From positions 1 through 48,715 of the forward strand of contig JAVBWK010000017.1 of assembly GCA_036677505.1 (NCBI GenBank): 48,715 nt of DNA, in the 5' to 3' direction. The position numbers were made by a program, and so were the translations under genes. The DNA is from UBA2227 sp036677505 (GTDB lineage: Bacteria > Bacillota_I > Bacilli_A > Erysipelotrichales > Erysipelotrichaceae). The notes under the pieces are model-generated. The model saw only the letters and a list, made by a program, of their open reading frames with translations. It was not told where the DNA came from and ran no database searches. Numbering within the stretch: the stretch's first letter is position 1; every line of letters starts with the position of its first letter. Shown here piece by piece: positions 41,620 through 48,715 of the stretch.

Positions 41620-43332
41620 CTAGTCGTCATCGACTACTACATCATCAATTTCATAGATATTTGAGAACAAAATTACTGGATTTTCAGGTTCGTTATTACC
41701 TCCGCCGGTTGAAGGAGCATAGAACAGATAATCAAACAACGGAAGGGCATCCATTCGTTTATAGATAACCGAAGAACTGTTTGCAGATAACTGAACAACC
41801 TTAGCCATAATTGAGCCATAAAGCGTTGCATTAGATCCTAACTCAACCTTAGCAATAGGAGCATAAATCCAAACAGGTATATCAGGTTCTGACCCGGTGG
41901 AGTTAGAAGTAAAGTATATATCCCCACCTCCGGTTATAATATATCCTTTGAACGGAACATTTTGCATGTTTACATCAACGTTTCCAAACATCAGACTGCC
42001 GGTAAAATTAATATTATTCGAAATCTGAAAAATAGGATTAAATGATTTATCTTCTTCAGTTGAAATCATATATCCAGTTCCGAGTTCAGTAAGTAACGGG
42101 GGGATTTTCCAAGTATCAAGAACTAATATAAACTTCGTCGGATCATTTCGTTGAACTATGACGTTAGCACCCCAAGGAATAACATAATCTTGACCCGATT
42201 TTAATGTATTAGACTCATCAATCCTTCTCATCACCATTACACGGCCAGTTCCTTCAACACGTAAGGTACCTGAGTTAGCAATCAATCTGTTCACAACAAG
42301 CTTTTTAACTTGAGTTGCATAACCATAATTACCTAATCGAATCGTAATGTTCTGCGAGGTATCCAATATATCTAATAAGTAGCCTTTTTTGCCTGGGTGT
42401 CTTCGCAAATCCGGCAAGTCTAGAAAACCATTATTAACTGACACTTCAAGTAATTCATCGGTTCCAGGAAATGATGGCATTGTAATACTTGGGAAAACGC
42501 GTTTTGGTTCAATATTAAAGTCCATATATCTCGAATCAAAGCAGCCGATTTTATTCCCGGGCTTCTCGGTATATGACTGCACTGATAAAGTTGTCCCTGT
42601 CGGCCAGGCTATCGACCAAATATTGTCACACAGATTATCAGGTATTGTTATAAAATTATTGGGGTCATCTGGATTTTCCAAATCATAAATAGTCTTCGTA
42701 TCAACATCCGCTAAATGTAATAAAGGTCCTACTTGAACTCTTGGAGAGTAATTAATGGGTAAAGCTTCTCCATTTGTGAAAACATCACCTCTGATAAGAC
42801 CATTGTTCGAAACCATCCAAATAGATGATCTCGAAATAACCGCCTTATTCATCACAGAATCTCCTGAGCCATATGTAAGATATACGATTACTTCAACTTC
42901 CAATGTTCTGGTAACATCTTGTACATAGCCAGTAGAGCGCAAAACATATACATCCGCATCAGGCAAATCACCATACTGTAGCGGACCGTTGACATCTACT
43001 ATTGCAAAATTTCCATTTCCGGTATCAACAACCTTATTGCCATTTAAAGCGAACATGGCATCAGCCAAGTATTCCTTAAGACTTTCATTCCCAACAGAAT
43101 AATCATTACCCGGATTATACAAAAAACTCTCAATTTGTGAAATCCGGGTATTCAACCCAGATTCAGCGACGTAATAAGCTTCCGTATGCTCATTGGCTAG
43201 TATTGCGTTTCTTTGATTGGTTACAGCAGCAAACATTGCAGCACCTAGAAGTGTAACTAAAATAAGGAATATCAAAACCACGGTAATTAATGCCATACCT
43301 CTATTATTTTTTAACAGTCGAATCAGTTTCAT
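41620..43332 (-). CDS. Large PilX-like minor prepilin
   Basis: A 570-aa protein with a class III-like leader: basic start, NNRG at residues 9-12, then MALITVVLIFLILVTLLGAA. Position +5 is Thr, not Glu, as in PilX/GspK-type minor pilins that cap the filament. The rest (over 500 aa) is beta-rich with many Gly, Asn and Val, resembling the DUF7305-type passenger of Gram-positive PilX-like proteins. It includes a left-handed-helix-like run (ATLYGSIMAKVVQLSANSSS) and ends with acidic residues. A strong GGAGG ribosome site precedes the ATG. It may be a tip or adhesion subunit; that is inference. Confidence 0.8.
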   Translation of the reverse strand: MKLIRLLKNNRGMALITVVLIFLILVTLLGAAMFAAVTNQRNAILANEHTEAYYVAESGLNTRISQIESFLYNPGNDYSVGNESLKEYLADAMFALNGNKVVDTGNGNFAIVDVNGPLQYGDLPDADVYVLRSTGYVQDVTRTLEVEVIVYLTYGSGDSVMNKAVISRSSIWMVSNNGLIRGDVFTNGEALPINYSPRVQVGPLLHLADVDTKTIYDLENPDDPNNFITIPDNLCDNIWSIAWPTGTTLSVQSYTEKPGNKIGCFDSRYMDFNIEPKRVFPSITMPSFPGTDELLEVSVNNGFLDLPDLRRHPGKKGYLLDILDTSQNITIRLGNYGYATQVKKLVVNRLIANSGTLRVEGTGRVMVMRRIDESNTLKSGQDYVIPWGANVIVQRNDPTKFILVLDTWKIPPLLTELGTGYMISTEEDKSFNPIFQISNNINFTGSLMFGNVDVNMQNVPFKGYIITGGGDIYFTSNSTGSEPDIPVWIYAPIAKVELGSNATLYGSIMAKVVQLSANSSSVIYKRMDALPLFDYLFYAPSTGGGNNEPENPVILFSNIYEIDDVVVDDD

Positions 43333-43344
43333 GATCTGGTCCTC

Positions 43345-43824
43345 CTAACTTCCGACGCGAACGAATATTCGAACTACAACTTCATTCACTCTTCCATAAC
43401 CATCCTCAAAACTACGCAAAGTCAATAAAATTGAATTGTCAGAATTGCGATATGATGCTAAAAAAGTATCAACACCTCGTGCGACAACAATTCCATTACG
43501 TTCTATATTGTCTCCGACTTTACAATAACTTACATCACTTTCGTAAACAGGTTGAATTAAAAAGCAGTCACCCGAAACAGCAAATTCATCTGAACCAATC
43601 ACATGCCTTCTGATATCTTTCTCAAACTGAACCGCAACAATTCTTAGAGCTGCCTGATTCGCAACTTGGGTTTCTTCATCTCTAAAAAAGCCAAGTGAAT
43701 CTTGAACAATCATAGTAATCAGATACATAAATATTGTCAAAACTGCCATTGTAATGATTAATTCAATAAGTGTAAATCCATTTTTATTTTTCAGAAGCGA
43801 ATGTCTTAGTGTCCTATTAATCAT
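43345..43824 (-). CDS. Minor prepilin (PilW/GspJ-like)
   Basis: A prepilin of 159 aa from ATG 43824 (a TTG at 43830 is possible). AGGCGG lies 6 nt upstream. The leader ends KNKNG, cleaved before FTLIELIITMAVLTIFMYLI with Glu at +5. The mature part (about 140 aa) is a beta-rich minor pilin with two cysteines (CFLIQPVYESDVSYC). Order in the operon (pilV-like, pilW-like, pilX-like) matches minor-pilin clusters of type IV pili. The start overlaps the end of the upstream gene. Confidence 0.88.
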   Translation of the reverse strand: MINRTLRHSLLKNKNGFTLIELIITMAVLTIFMYLITMIVQDSLGFFRDEETQVANQAALRIVAVQFEKDIRRHVIGSDEFAVSGDCFLIQPVYESDVSYCKVGDNIERNGIVVARGVDTFLASYRNSDNSILLTLRSFEDGYGRVNEVVVRIFVRVGS

Positions 43825-43826
43825 AA

Positions 43827-44273
43827 TCAACCGCCTAACTCAGGAACAAATCGCATGAAATTGCTTATTTCAGCTCTGTCGCCTGCGTAATCTCCCGTTG
43901 TGATTTCTACTGTGATCTCAACTACATGCAAAGAAAATAATGTTGGATCGGGATGATAATCAAATGATATTTCATAATCAATATTATCTACGGATTTAGT
44001 ACAGATACTTGAACCGTCATCGGATGTATTGCATGTAAACCCACGAGTTGAACCCATCCAGGTCACGATTGCAGTCATTGTGGAAGTCTTGCCCTTATTA
44101 TAAATCTGTTCTAGTTCTTCTTGAGCATAGTAGTTTGCATCCATAAACTCCTTGGACACATTATTCATCATATTGGTAATTAAGAACGCAGGAAAAACCG
44201 TTACCATAACGATAGCGAACAGTGCCATAGCTACGATTACTTCTACAAGAGTCATGCCTTTGCGATTTCTCAT
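43827..44273 (-). CDS. Minor prepilin (PilV/GspI-like)
   Basis: A 148-aa prepilin with a very short leader MRNRKG followed by MTLVEVIVAMALFAIVMVTV, with Glu at +5. Residues after the helix begin NMMNNVSKEFMDANYYAQEELEQIY, matching PilV/GspI-type minor pilins. Two cysteines (TCNTSDDGSSIC) are present. It is the first gene of the seven-gene minus-strand pilus operon and is preceded by a promoter and a 17-bp shared motif. Confidence 0.9.
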   Translation of the reverse strand: MRNRKGMTLVEVIVAMALFAIVMVTVFPAFLITNMMNNVSKEFMDANYYAQEELEQIYNKGKTSTMTAIVTWMGSTRGFTCNTSDDGSSICTKSVDNIDYEISFDYHPDPTLFSLHVVEITVEITTGDYAGDRAEISNFMRFVPELGG

Positions 44274-44286
44274 GTTTCACCACACC

Positions 44287-44303
44287 TTGTCATGAGTTGT
44301 CAA
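44287..44303 (-). promoter_or_regulatory. Shared 17-bp motif, copy 2
   Basis: TTGACAACTCATGACAA on the minus strand, between the -10 box and the ATG of the minor-pilin operon. 15 of 17 positions match the copy at 34579-34595. Confidence 0.5.
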
Positions 44304-44319
44304 CTGTCTGATTAAGTAC

Positions 44320-44348
44320 ATTGTAATGCAAATGATAATTACTTACAA
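44320..44348 (-). promoter_or_regulatory. Promoter of the minor-pilin/pilC/pilMNO operon
   Basis: Minus-strand TTGTAA (44348-44343), 17-bp spacer, TACAAT (44325-44320). About 47 nt before the first ATG (44273). Confidence 0.7.
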
Positions 44349-44550
44349 GATGCTACTGACTTTAAAGTACCGAAAAAGACACCAGACATCTCAATCTACA
44401 ACCATTATAGCACTAATAATTTACAATATTTCAGTGATATTATCACCAAAATGCTTTTTTTGGTCAGATTGCGGTGCTAAAATGGTTGTGTGTGTTAAAA
44501 AATTAACACTGTCCAAACTTTTTCACAGTTTGCGGGAATCGGGTGAATCA

Positions 44551-44958
44551 ATGAAAAAAGTATATGGGGCGGCAGGCATATTGAAACAGGGCAACCGCAT
44601 CTGCGCGGTGCGGCGCAAGTTCGGTGATTTCGCCGGTTATTACGAATTTCCCGGCGGGAAAGTCGAGCCGGGTGAAACGGCTGAGCAAGCCGTCATCCGG
44701 GAATGCAAAGAAGAACTGGATGTTGATGTAGAGATCCTGCATCTTGTCACAGTCATCGAGCACGACTATCCCGGATTTCATCTGACCATGCCCCTTTTTC
44801 TGTGTGAAATCGTTGGTGGAAGTCTCACTCTGTCCGTCCATGATGATCTGGTATGGCTCGATGAAGAGAATATCGCGCAGCTCAACTGGATCGAAGCGAC
44901 GAAAAATTTAGTTCCAAAGATCAAAGAGATTATGTTAACCCAAATGAAAGAAGGCTAA
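44551..44958 (+). CDS. Nudix hydrolase, MutT/NudG-like
   Basis: A 135-aa Nudix protein with the complete box at about residues 33-55: GGKVEPGETAEQAVIREC then KEELDVDV (Gx5Ex7REUxEEL form). The EFPGGKVEPGE and AGILKQGNRICAVRRK start resemble the CTP/8-oxo-dGTP pyrophosphohydrolases MutT and NudG. Role: removing oxidised or modified nucleotides. The start is ATG 44551 with GGGTGA at 6-nt spacing; an in-frame extension to 44326 is AT-rich and lacks the fold. It sits 3 nt before the CoA-disulfide reductase gene. Confidence 0.9.
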   Translation: MKKVYGAAGILKQGNRICAVRRKFGDFAGYYEFPGGKVEPGETAEQAVIRECKEELDVDVEILHLVTVIEHDYPGFHLTMPLFLCEIVGGSLTLSVHDDLVWLDEENIAQLNWIEATKNLVPKIKEIMLTQMKEG

Positions 44959-44961
44959 GCC

Positions 44962-47421
44962 ATGAAAAGAAAAATCGTAATCGTCGGAGGCGTTGCCGGT
45001 GGGGCAACCGCAGCCGCAAAACTGCGCCGCTTAAGCGAACAGGAAGAAATCATCATCTTCGAAAAAGATGAATACATCTCCTTCGCCAACTGCGGACTCC
45101 CTTATTACATCGGTGAAGTGATCACCGACAGAAACAAACTGCTCGTACAGACCGTCGAAGGCATGAGCAAACGCTTCAATCTCGACATCCGCAATATGAC
45201 CGAAGTTCTGAAAATCGACCGCGAGAAAAAGGAAGTGCTCGTCAAAAAGTCGGGCGGTGTCGAATACACGGAAAACTACGATATCCTGATTTTATCTCCG
45301 GGAGCATCACCGATCGTACCTCCGATTCCCGGACTGAAAGAGTCGAACAACGTCTTTGTTTTACGCAACATCCCGCATACCGATGCGATTTATAATTTCA
45401 TCAAACAGAAACAGCCGAAAACGGCAACCGTCATCGGTGGTGGGTTTATCGGTGTTGAAATGGCCGAAAATCTGCGTGAGCGCGGAATGGCTGTGACGCT
45501 GATCGATATGGCCGACCAAGTACTCGCACCCATCGATTATGAAATGGCTCAGATCGTCCATGAAGAACTGACCCGTCACGGCGTACGGCTGATACTGAAA
45601 GACGGTGTAAAATCCTTTTTGGACAATGGTAAGTATGTTGAAACAGCCAGCGGGCTGCATATTCCGTCGGATTTGATTATCTTGGCCATCGGCGTATCCG
45701 CCGAAACAAGATTAGCCAAAGAAGCCGGATTGGCCGTTGGTGACTTGCGTGCCATCGTTGTCGATGAGCAAATGCGTACCAGCGATCCCAACATCTACGC
45801 ATTGGGCGATGCCATCGAAGTCCAGTCACGGGTCAACGGAGCTCAAACCAAAATCCCCTTGGCATGGCCCGCCAACCGCCAAGGCGTCGTGGTGGCCAAT
45901 GCGATTCACGGCATCGACGATAAATATCCCGGATCGCTGGGAACGGCTGTCGCCAAAGTCTTCGATCTGACCGTCGCATCCACCGGCTTTAACGAAAAAC
46001 TATGTAAGTTCTACGGTTTGGACTATAAAACGGTTCACGTCAACCGTAATAATCACGCTTCCTACTATCCGGGAGCGACTTCAATGATTTTGAAACTTAT
46101 CTTCTCTTCTGAAGATGGCACTATTTATGGAGCTCAGGCCATCGGTCAGGAAGGCACCGAGAAGCGTATCGACGTCATCGCAACGGCTATGACCGGAAAG
46201 CTGAAAGTCCGCGACCTGCCGGATTTGGAACTGTCCTACGCACCGCCATATTCCAGCGCCAAAGATCCAGTAAATATTTTGGGTTATGTGGCGTTGCATG
46301 TATTGGAAAATGAAATCCCCTCCGTACAATGGCATCAGGTTGATGAAATCATCAAGGCCGGCGGCTATCTGCTCGACGTCCGCACACCGCTGGAATTTGA
46401 TTTAGGACACATTCCGGGATCGGTCAATCTCGAGCTTGACGCACTGAGAAAAAACCTTGGCAAGTTACCGTCGAAAGACACACCGATTTACGTGACCTGC
46501 CAAGTCGGCCATCGTGGCTACTTAGCCGTGCGTATCTTACAGGAAAACGGCTTTAAGGAAGTGTACAATATCGACGGCGGTTACCGACTGTACGAAGTTG
46601 CCACTCATGATTTCAATAATCCGACCGGAATTACCGGTTCAGCCGAAGCCCAGCACGTCGATGAACAAGTCATCACAGCATTACCACAGACCAACCTTGA
46701 AGTTATTACAGTCGATGCCTGCGGCTTACAGTGTCCGGGACCGATCCTTGAAACTTACAAAGCGATGGAAAAGATGCAACCAAATCAGCTGTTACGCATT
46801 GAAGCCAGCGACTTCGGATTCTACTCCGACGTGTCCAAATGGGCTGAGAAAACAGGTAACACTGTCGTCGATTTGAAAATGGATGGCAAGAAAGTTCTGG
46901 CGACCCTGAAAAAAGGTCAGGAAAGACCTTCCTCACCGCTAAGTGCATCCCGTGAGAATGCGACCATCGTCCTGTTCTCCGGCGAGTTAGATAAAGCGTT
47001 GGCCGCTATGGTCATCGCCAACGGAGCCGCTTCCATGGGTAAGAAAGTCAGTATTTTCTGTACATTCTGGGGATTGAATGCTCTGCGCAAAGATCAATCG
47101 GTCAAAGTAGAGAAAACGATGGTCGAAAGCATGTTTGGCATGATGATGCCAAGAGGAGCTGAGAAGCTGCCTCTGTCAAGAATGCAAATGGGCGGTGCCG
47201 GCAAAGCCATGATGACCAAGGTCATGAAAGATAAGAATGTCGACTCATTGCCAAGCCTGATGCAACAGGCCAGAGAACTGGGTGTGTCCTTTATTGCCTG
47301 TACGATGAGCATGGATGTCATGGGCATCAAAAAAGAAGAACTGATCGACGGAATTGAATTTGGCGGAGTAGCTACCTACCTAGCCGAAAGTGAAGATGCC
47401 GGTCTGACCCTGTTTATCTAA
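44962..47421 (+). CDS. CoA-disulfide reductase fused to rhodanese, TusA and DsrE-like domains
   Basis: An 819-aa fusion. Residues 1-445: FAD/NAD(P)H pyridine nucleotide-disulfide oxidoreductase of the CoADR type, with GGVAGGATAAAKLRR at the N-terminus and single redox Cys44 (FANCGLPYYIG). Residues about 455-555: rhodanese domain (LLDVRTPLEFDLGHIPG) with active Cys513 in TCQVGHRG. Residues about 585-655: TusA domain with CPGP at 591-594. Residues about 660-819: DsrE/DsrE2-like domain with several Cys (IFCTFW, FIACTMSMD). It would reduce CoA disulfide or persulfides and pass sulfane sulfur along. Such fusions occur in anaerobic Bacillota; the exact reaction is unknown. A strong terminator follows. 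Confidence 0.93.
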   Translation: MKRKIVIVGGVAGGATAAAKLRRLSEQEEIIIFEKDEYISFANCGLPYYIGEVITDRNKLLVQTVEGMSKRFNLDIRNMTEVLKIDREKKEVLVKKSGGVEYTENYDILILSPGASPIVPPIPGLKESNNVFVLRNIPHTDAIYNFIKQKQPKTATVIGGGFIGVEMAENLRERGMAVTLIDMADQVLAPIDYEMAQIVHEELTRHGVRLILKDGVKSFLDNGKYVETASGLHIPSDLIILAIGVSAETRLAKEAGLAVGDLRAIVVDEQMRTSDPNIYALGDAIEVQSRVNGAQTKIPLAWPANRQGVVVANAIHGIDDKYPGSLGTAVAKVFDLTVASTGFNEKLCKFYGLDYKTVHVNRNNHASYYPGATSMILKLIFSSEDGTIYGAQAIGQEGTEKRIDVIATAMTGKLKVRDLPDLELSYAPPYSSAKDPVNILGYVALHVLENEIPSVQWHQVDEIIKAGGYLLDVRTPLEFDLGHIPGSVNLELDALRKNLGKLPSKDTPIYVTCQVGHRGYLAVRILQENGFKEVYNIDGGYRLYEVATHDFNNPTGITGSAEAQHVDEQVITALPQTNLEVITVDACGLQCPGPILETYKAMEKMQPNQLLRIEASDFGFYSDVSKWAEKTGNTVVDLKMDGKKVLATLKKGQERPSSPLSASRENATIVLFSGELDKALAAMVIANGAASMGKKVSIFCTFWGLNALRKDQSVKVEKTMVESMFGMMMPRGAEKLPLSRMQMGGAGKAMMTKVMKDKNVDSLPSLMQQARELGVSFIACTMSMDVMGIKKEELIDGIEFGGVATYLAESEDAGLTLFI

Positions 47422-47427
47422 AAAGAA

Positions 47428-47459
47428 AAGGAATCCTCGCCGGATTCCTTTATTTTTTA
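47428..47459. terminator. Bidirectional terminator
   Basis: AAGGAATCC (47428-47436), five-nt loop, GGATTCCTT (47442-47450), with T-runs on both strands. It ends the CoADR gene (+) and the GyrI-like gene (-); the hairpin overlaps the latter's stop codon. Confidence 0.9.
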
Positions 47460-47893
47460 TTTGTTTTGATCGGTACAAAGTAGTCCATCTGCTCATATCC
47501 CAATATCTGACTGGCCTGTGGCGGGGTCGTGACCGTTCCCATGATTCTACGGGTCGAATCTTCCTCAAATCCCTTCTCAACGATGAAACTCCTGATGATC
47601 TGCATCAGCTCCGATGAGTCTTCCCCATCGATTTCCGTTGCCACCGCATACAAGCCACCCTTAAAATCAACGATTGGAAAGTCTTCAGGAACATTCATCC
47701 CTTCTGAATACATATAATACCAGACAAATCCTCCCTGCTTTTCGTCATACCACAAGAAATCCCTGGGATACAACGGCCGAACCAACCCACTGAACCACTC
47801 ATTAAACTTCTCCAACTTTCCATCCCCAAACATTCCGCATTGCGATGAAACCATCCTGCCCTCAGGCAACCAATAAATCCGTACATTTTCCAT
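47450..47893 (-). CDS. Stand-alone GyrI-like effector-binding-domain protein
   Basis: A 147-aa soluble protein resembling the C-terminal ligand-binding part of AraC-type regulators (GyrI-like/AraC effector-binding fold), but without any HTH. The marks are weak: a two-repeat alpha/beta layout, FPIVDFKGGLYAVAT in the middle, and an end YEQMDYFVPIK similar to the closing strand of that fold. It may bind a small molecule or inhibit a partner, as GyrI does with gyrase. GAGGT lies 7 nt before the ATG. I am moderately sure of the fold and have no function. Confidence 0.7.
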   Translation of the reverse strand: MENVRIYWLPEGRMVSSQCGMFGDGKLEKFNEWFSGLVRPLYPRDFLWYDEKQGGFVWYYMYSEGMNVPEDFPIVDFKGGLYAVATEIDGEDSSELMQIIRSFIVEKGFEEDSTRRIMGTVTTPPQASQILGYEQMDYFVPIKTNKK

Positions 47894-47995
47894 GATGTGA
47901 CCTCAAATTTCTTATTTCATTCATATTATAAAATAATGTCTGTAAATATTAAGTGTTAATTTAATTATTAGAATTAAATACTGATATGGTCTGGG

Positions 47996-48024
47996 TTGAA
48001 CTTTATTTGTGAAAAGGTTAGAAT
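47996..48024 (+). promoter_or_regulatory. Promoter of the truncated prepilin gene
   Basis: TTGAAC (47996-48001), 17-bp spacer, TAGAAT (48019-48024), 63 nt before ATG 48087. Near consensus. Confidence 0.7.
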
Positions 48025-48086
48025 TGCAATTAGGAATACATTGTCGAATCTGACTAACATAAAGCTTCAAAGCTTCGGGGAATGTT

Positions 48087-48227
48087 ATGAAAAACAATAA
48101 AGGATTCACATTAATGGAAGTTTTAGCCGTTATCATGATTATTGCTATTCTCGTAGCGATCATCATACCCAATCTCTCTGTTTTGACTTTTTCACGCGCT
48201 CCAGCGGGCTATTTCACGTGGTTCTAA
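48087..48227 (+). pseudogene. Truncated type IV prepilin
   Basis: A 46-codon reading frame, too short for most ORF lists. Its first 30 residues are a complete prepilin N-terminus: MKNNKG leader, then FTLMEVLAVIMIIAILVAII with Glu at +5 and the IPN that ends the pilin helix. After Leu30 the frame runs into unrelated sequence (SVLTFSRAPAGYFTWF) and stops. GGGGA lies 7 nt upstream and a good promoter 63 nt upstream, so it may still be expressed as a tiny PilD substrate. Either a gene truncated by rearrangement or a deliberate mini-pilin; the sequence alone does not decide. Confidence 0.75.
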
Positions 48228-48341
48228 GTCATTATTTTCAGCTTTATCGATGCTTTTTCCCGTCTATTAAGGTCGATAGTACGCTTTTAGTACGGTTTTT
48301 TCACGCATCTCAGGCGTTAATTTTGTCTTCACTATTCTAAG
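48184..48341 (+). repeat. Degenerate repeat pair behind the truncated prepilin
   Basis: Two stretches about 110 bp apart share CTTTTTCACGC/TTTTTTCACGC starts, a small GC hairpin (CGC...GCG, ACGC...GCGT) and a following TTCAC..TTCTAAG block. Between them lies TAGTACGcttTTAGTACG. No gene is supported in 48228-48488. This sequence begins where the pilin homology ends. Confidence 0.4.
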
Positions 48342-48360
48342 TTTTGAACTATTATATCCT

Positions 48361-48437
48361 GCAGAGACTTCTAAATCAATTTTATTATGTTAATATCTCA
48401 CCTCTCTGCCACCGCCTCTCTTGGGGCGGTTTTTTAT
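48361..48437 (+). terminator. Terminator with preceding stem before the last gene
   Basis: ACCGCC (48411-48416) and GGCGGT (48425-48430) plus a T-run make a clear terminator. Just upstream GCAGAGA (48361-48367) can pair with TCTCTGC (48403-48409). It may end the truncated-prepilin transcript, or act as attenuator for the gene at 48489. Confidence 0.75.
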
Positions 48438-48488
48438 TGAAAGAAATCTCCAAAGTAAACTATCAAATAAGAATCCAGGAGGGTCACA

Positions 48489-48715
48489 ATGGAAAATCAA
48501 TTTTACGATCAACAGTATCTGAAACTCTGCTCTATTGCAGATAAAGAAGGCAGAGCCTTCGCTCGTACTGCATTAGAATCCTTTGCCGATCGAGAAAGTC
48601 TACAAATGTTTTTAAACTCGCTGTTTTACAACCACTCCATTATGGAGAGTGATCAGTTCGCCGTTTATCTTGGCCTGATGTATGAATTCATCGGGCAGGA
48701 AATGCCGGATGATAT
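48489..48715 (+). CDS. Unknown protein, 5' end only (runs off the window)
   Basis: An open frame of 75 codons from ATG 48489 to the window end, preceded by AGGAGGG at 5-nt spacing. The visible part is soluble, helical and rich in Phe, Glu, Asp and Leu (begins MENQFYDQQYLKLCSIADKE). I do not recognise a family. A terminator-like hairpin lies 50 nt upstream, so the gene may have attenuated transcription or its own unseen promoter. Confidence 0.75.
   Translation, partial: MENQFYDQQYLKLCSIADKEGRAFARTALESFADRESLQMFLNSLFYNHSIMESDQFAVYLGLMYEFIGQEMPDD

Noticed and set aside
44326..44550. N-terminal extension of the Nudix gene
   Set aside because: AT-rich, no ribosome site, and the Nudix fold begins at ATG 44551.

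Overview
The window reads as a chromosomal segment of a low-to-middle GC Bacillota (Firmicutes). Housekeeping genes look mid-40s % GC by eye; the pilus region is clearly AT-richer. Three things point to this group: the block pcrA-ligA-camS-gatC-gatA-gatB-(membrane protein)-rlmD, strong Shine-Dalgarno sites with several TTG/GTG starts, and extended -10 promoters. An Erysipelotrichia or Mollicutes-related lineage is my best guess, but it is an inference without database support. I saw no tRNA, rRNA, CRISPR array or complete insertion sequence.

Layout. 1-209: gene-free edge with a 20-bp direct repeat. 210-10587 (-): one long operon for DNA repair (PcrA, LigA), a CamS-type lipoprotein, the Asp/Glu-tRNA amidotransferase GatCAB, an unknown membrane protein and RlmD. 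10679-12189 (+): rRNA-methyltransferase-like protein and an RluA-type pseudouridine synthase, facing pcrA across a mirrored pair of extended -10 promoters. 12277-17056 (-): HAD phosphatase, PHP histidinol phosphatase, cardiolipin synthase, patatin, exonuclease III. 17166-19710 (-): Rieske oxygenase, SAM methyltransferase, GNAT acetyltransferase. 19834-20691 (+): an AraC-type DNA-binding domain fused to a degenerate GGDEF domain. 20741-24990 (-): TetR regulator with a likely self-operator, ABC-2 exporter, small membrane protein, YhfC-type membrane protease, glutaredoxin-like protein.

25106-32619 (+) is a glycine catabolism region. It holds lipoate ligase, dihydrolipoyl dehydrogenase, a FosA-like gene of foreign composition, a tandem glycine riboswitch with terminator, and gcvT-gcvH-gcvPA-gcvPB. 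Together these encode all four parts of the glycine cleavage system (P, H, T, L) plus the ligase that lipoylates GcvH.

32686-44273 is a surface and pilus region. It starts with an acidic secreted protein ending in an LPDTS sorting-like signal. After a 750-bp gene-free gap comes a type IV pilus locus: major pilin, PilT, PilB, PilD (opposite strand), PilO-, PilN- and PilM-like proteins, PilC, a large PilX-like protein and two minor prepilins. No secretin is present, as expected for a single-membrane cell. The major pilin and the minor-pilin operon share a near-identical 17-bp promoter motif, and PilB carries a tandem MshEN-like N-terminus. 44551-47421 (+) holds a MutT-type Nudix hydrolase and a four-domain CoA-disulfide-reductase/rhodanese/TusA/DsrE fusion. 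The right edge has a stand-alone GyrI-like protein, a truncated prepilin gene with intact promoter and leader, degenerate repeats, and the start of an unknown gene cut by the window end.
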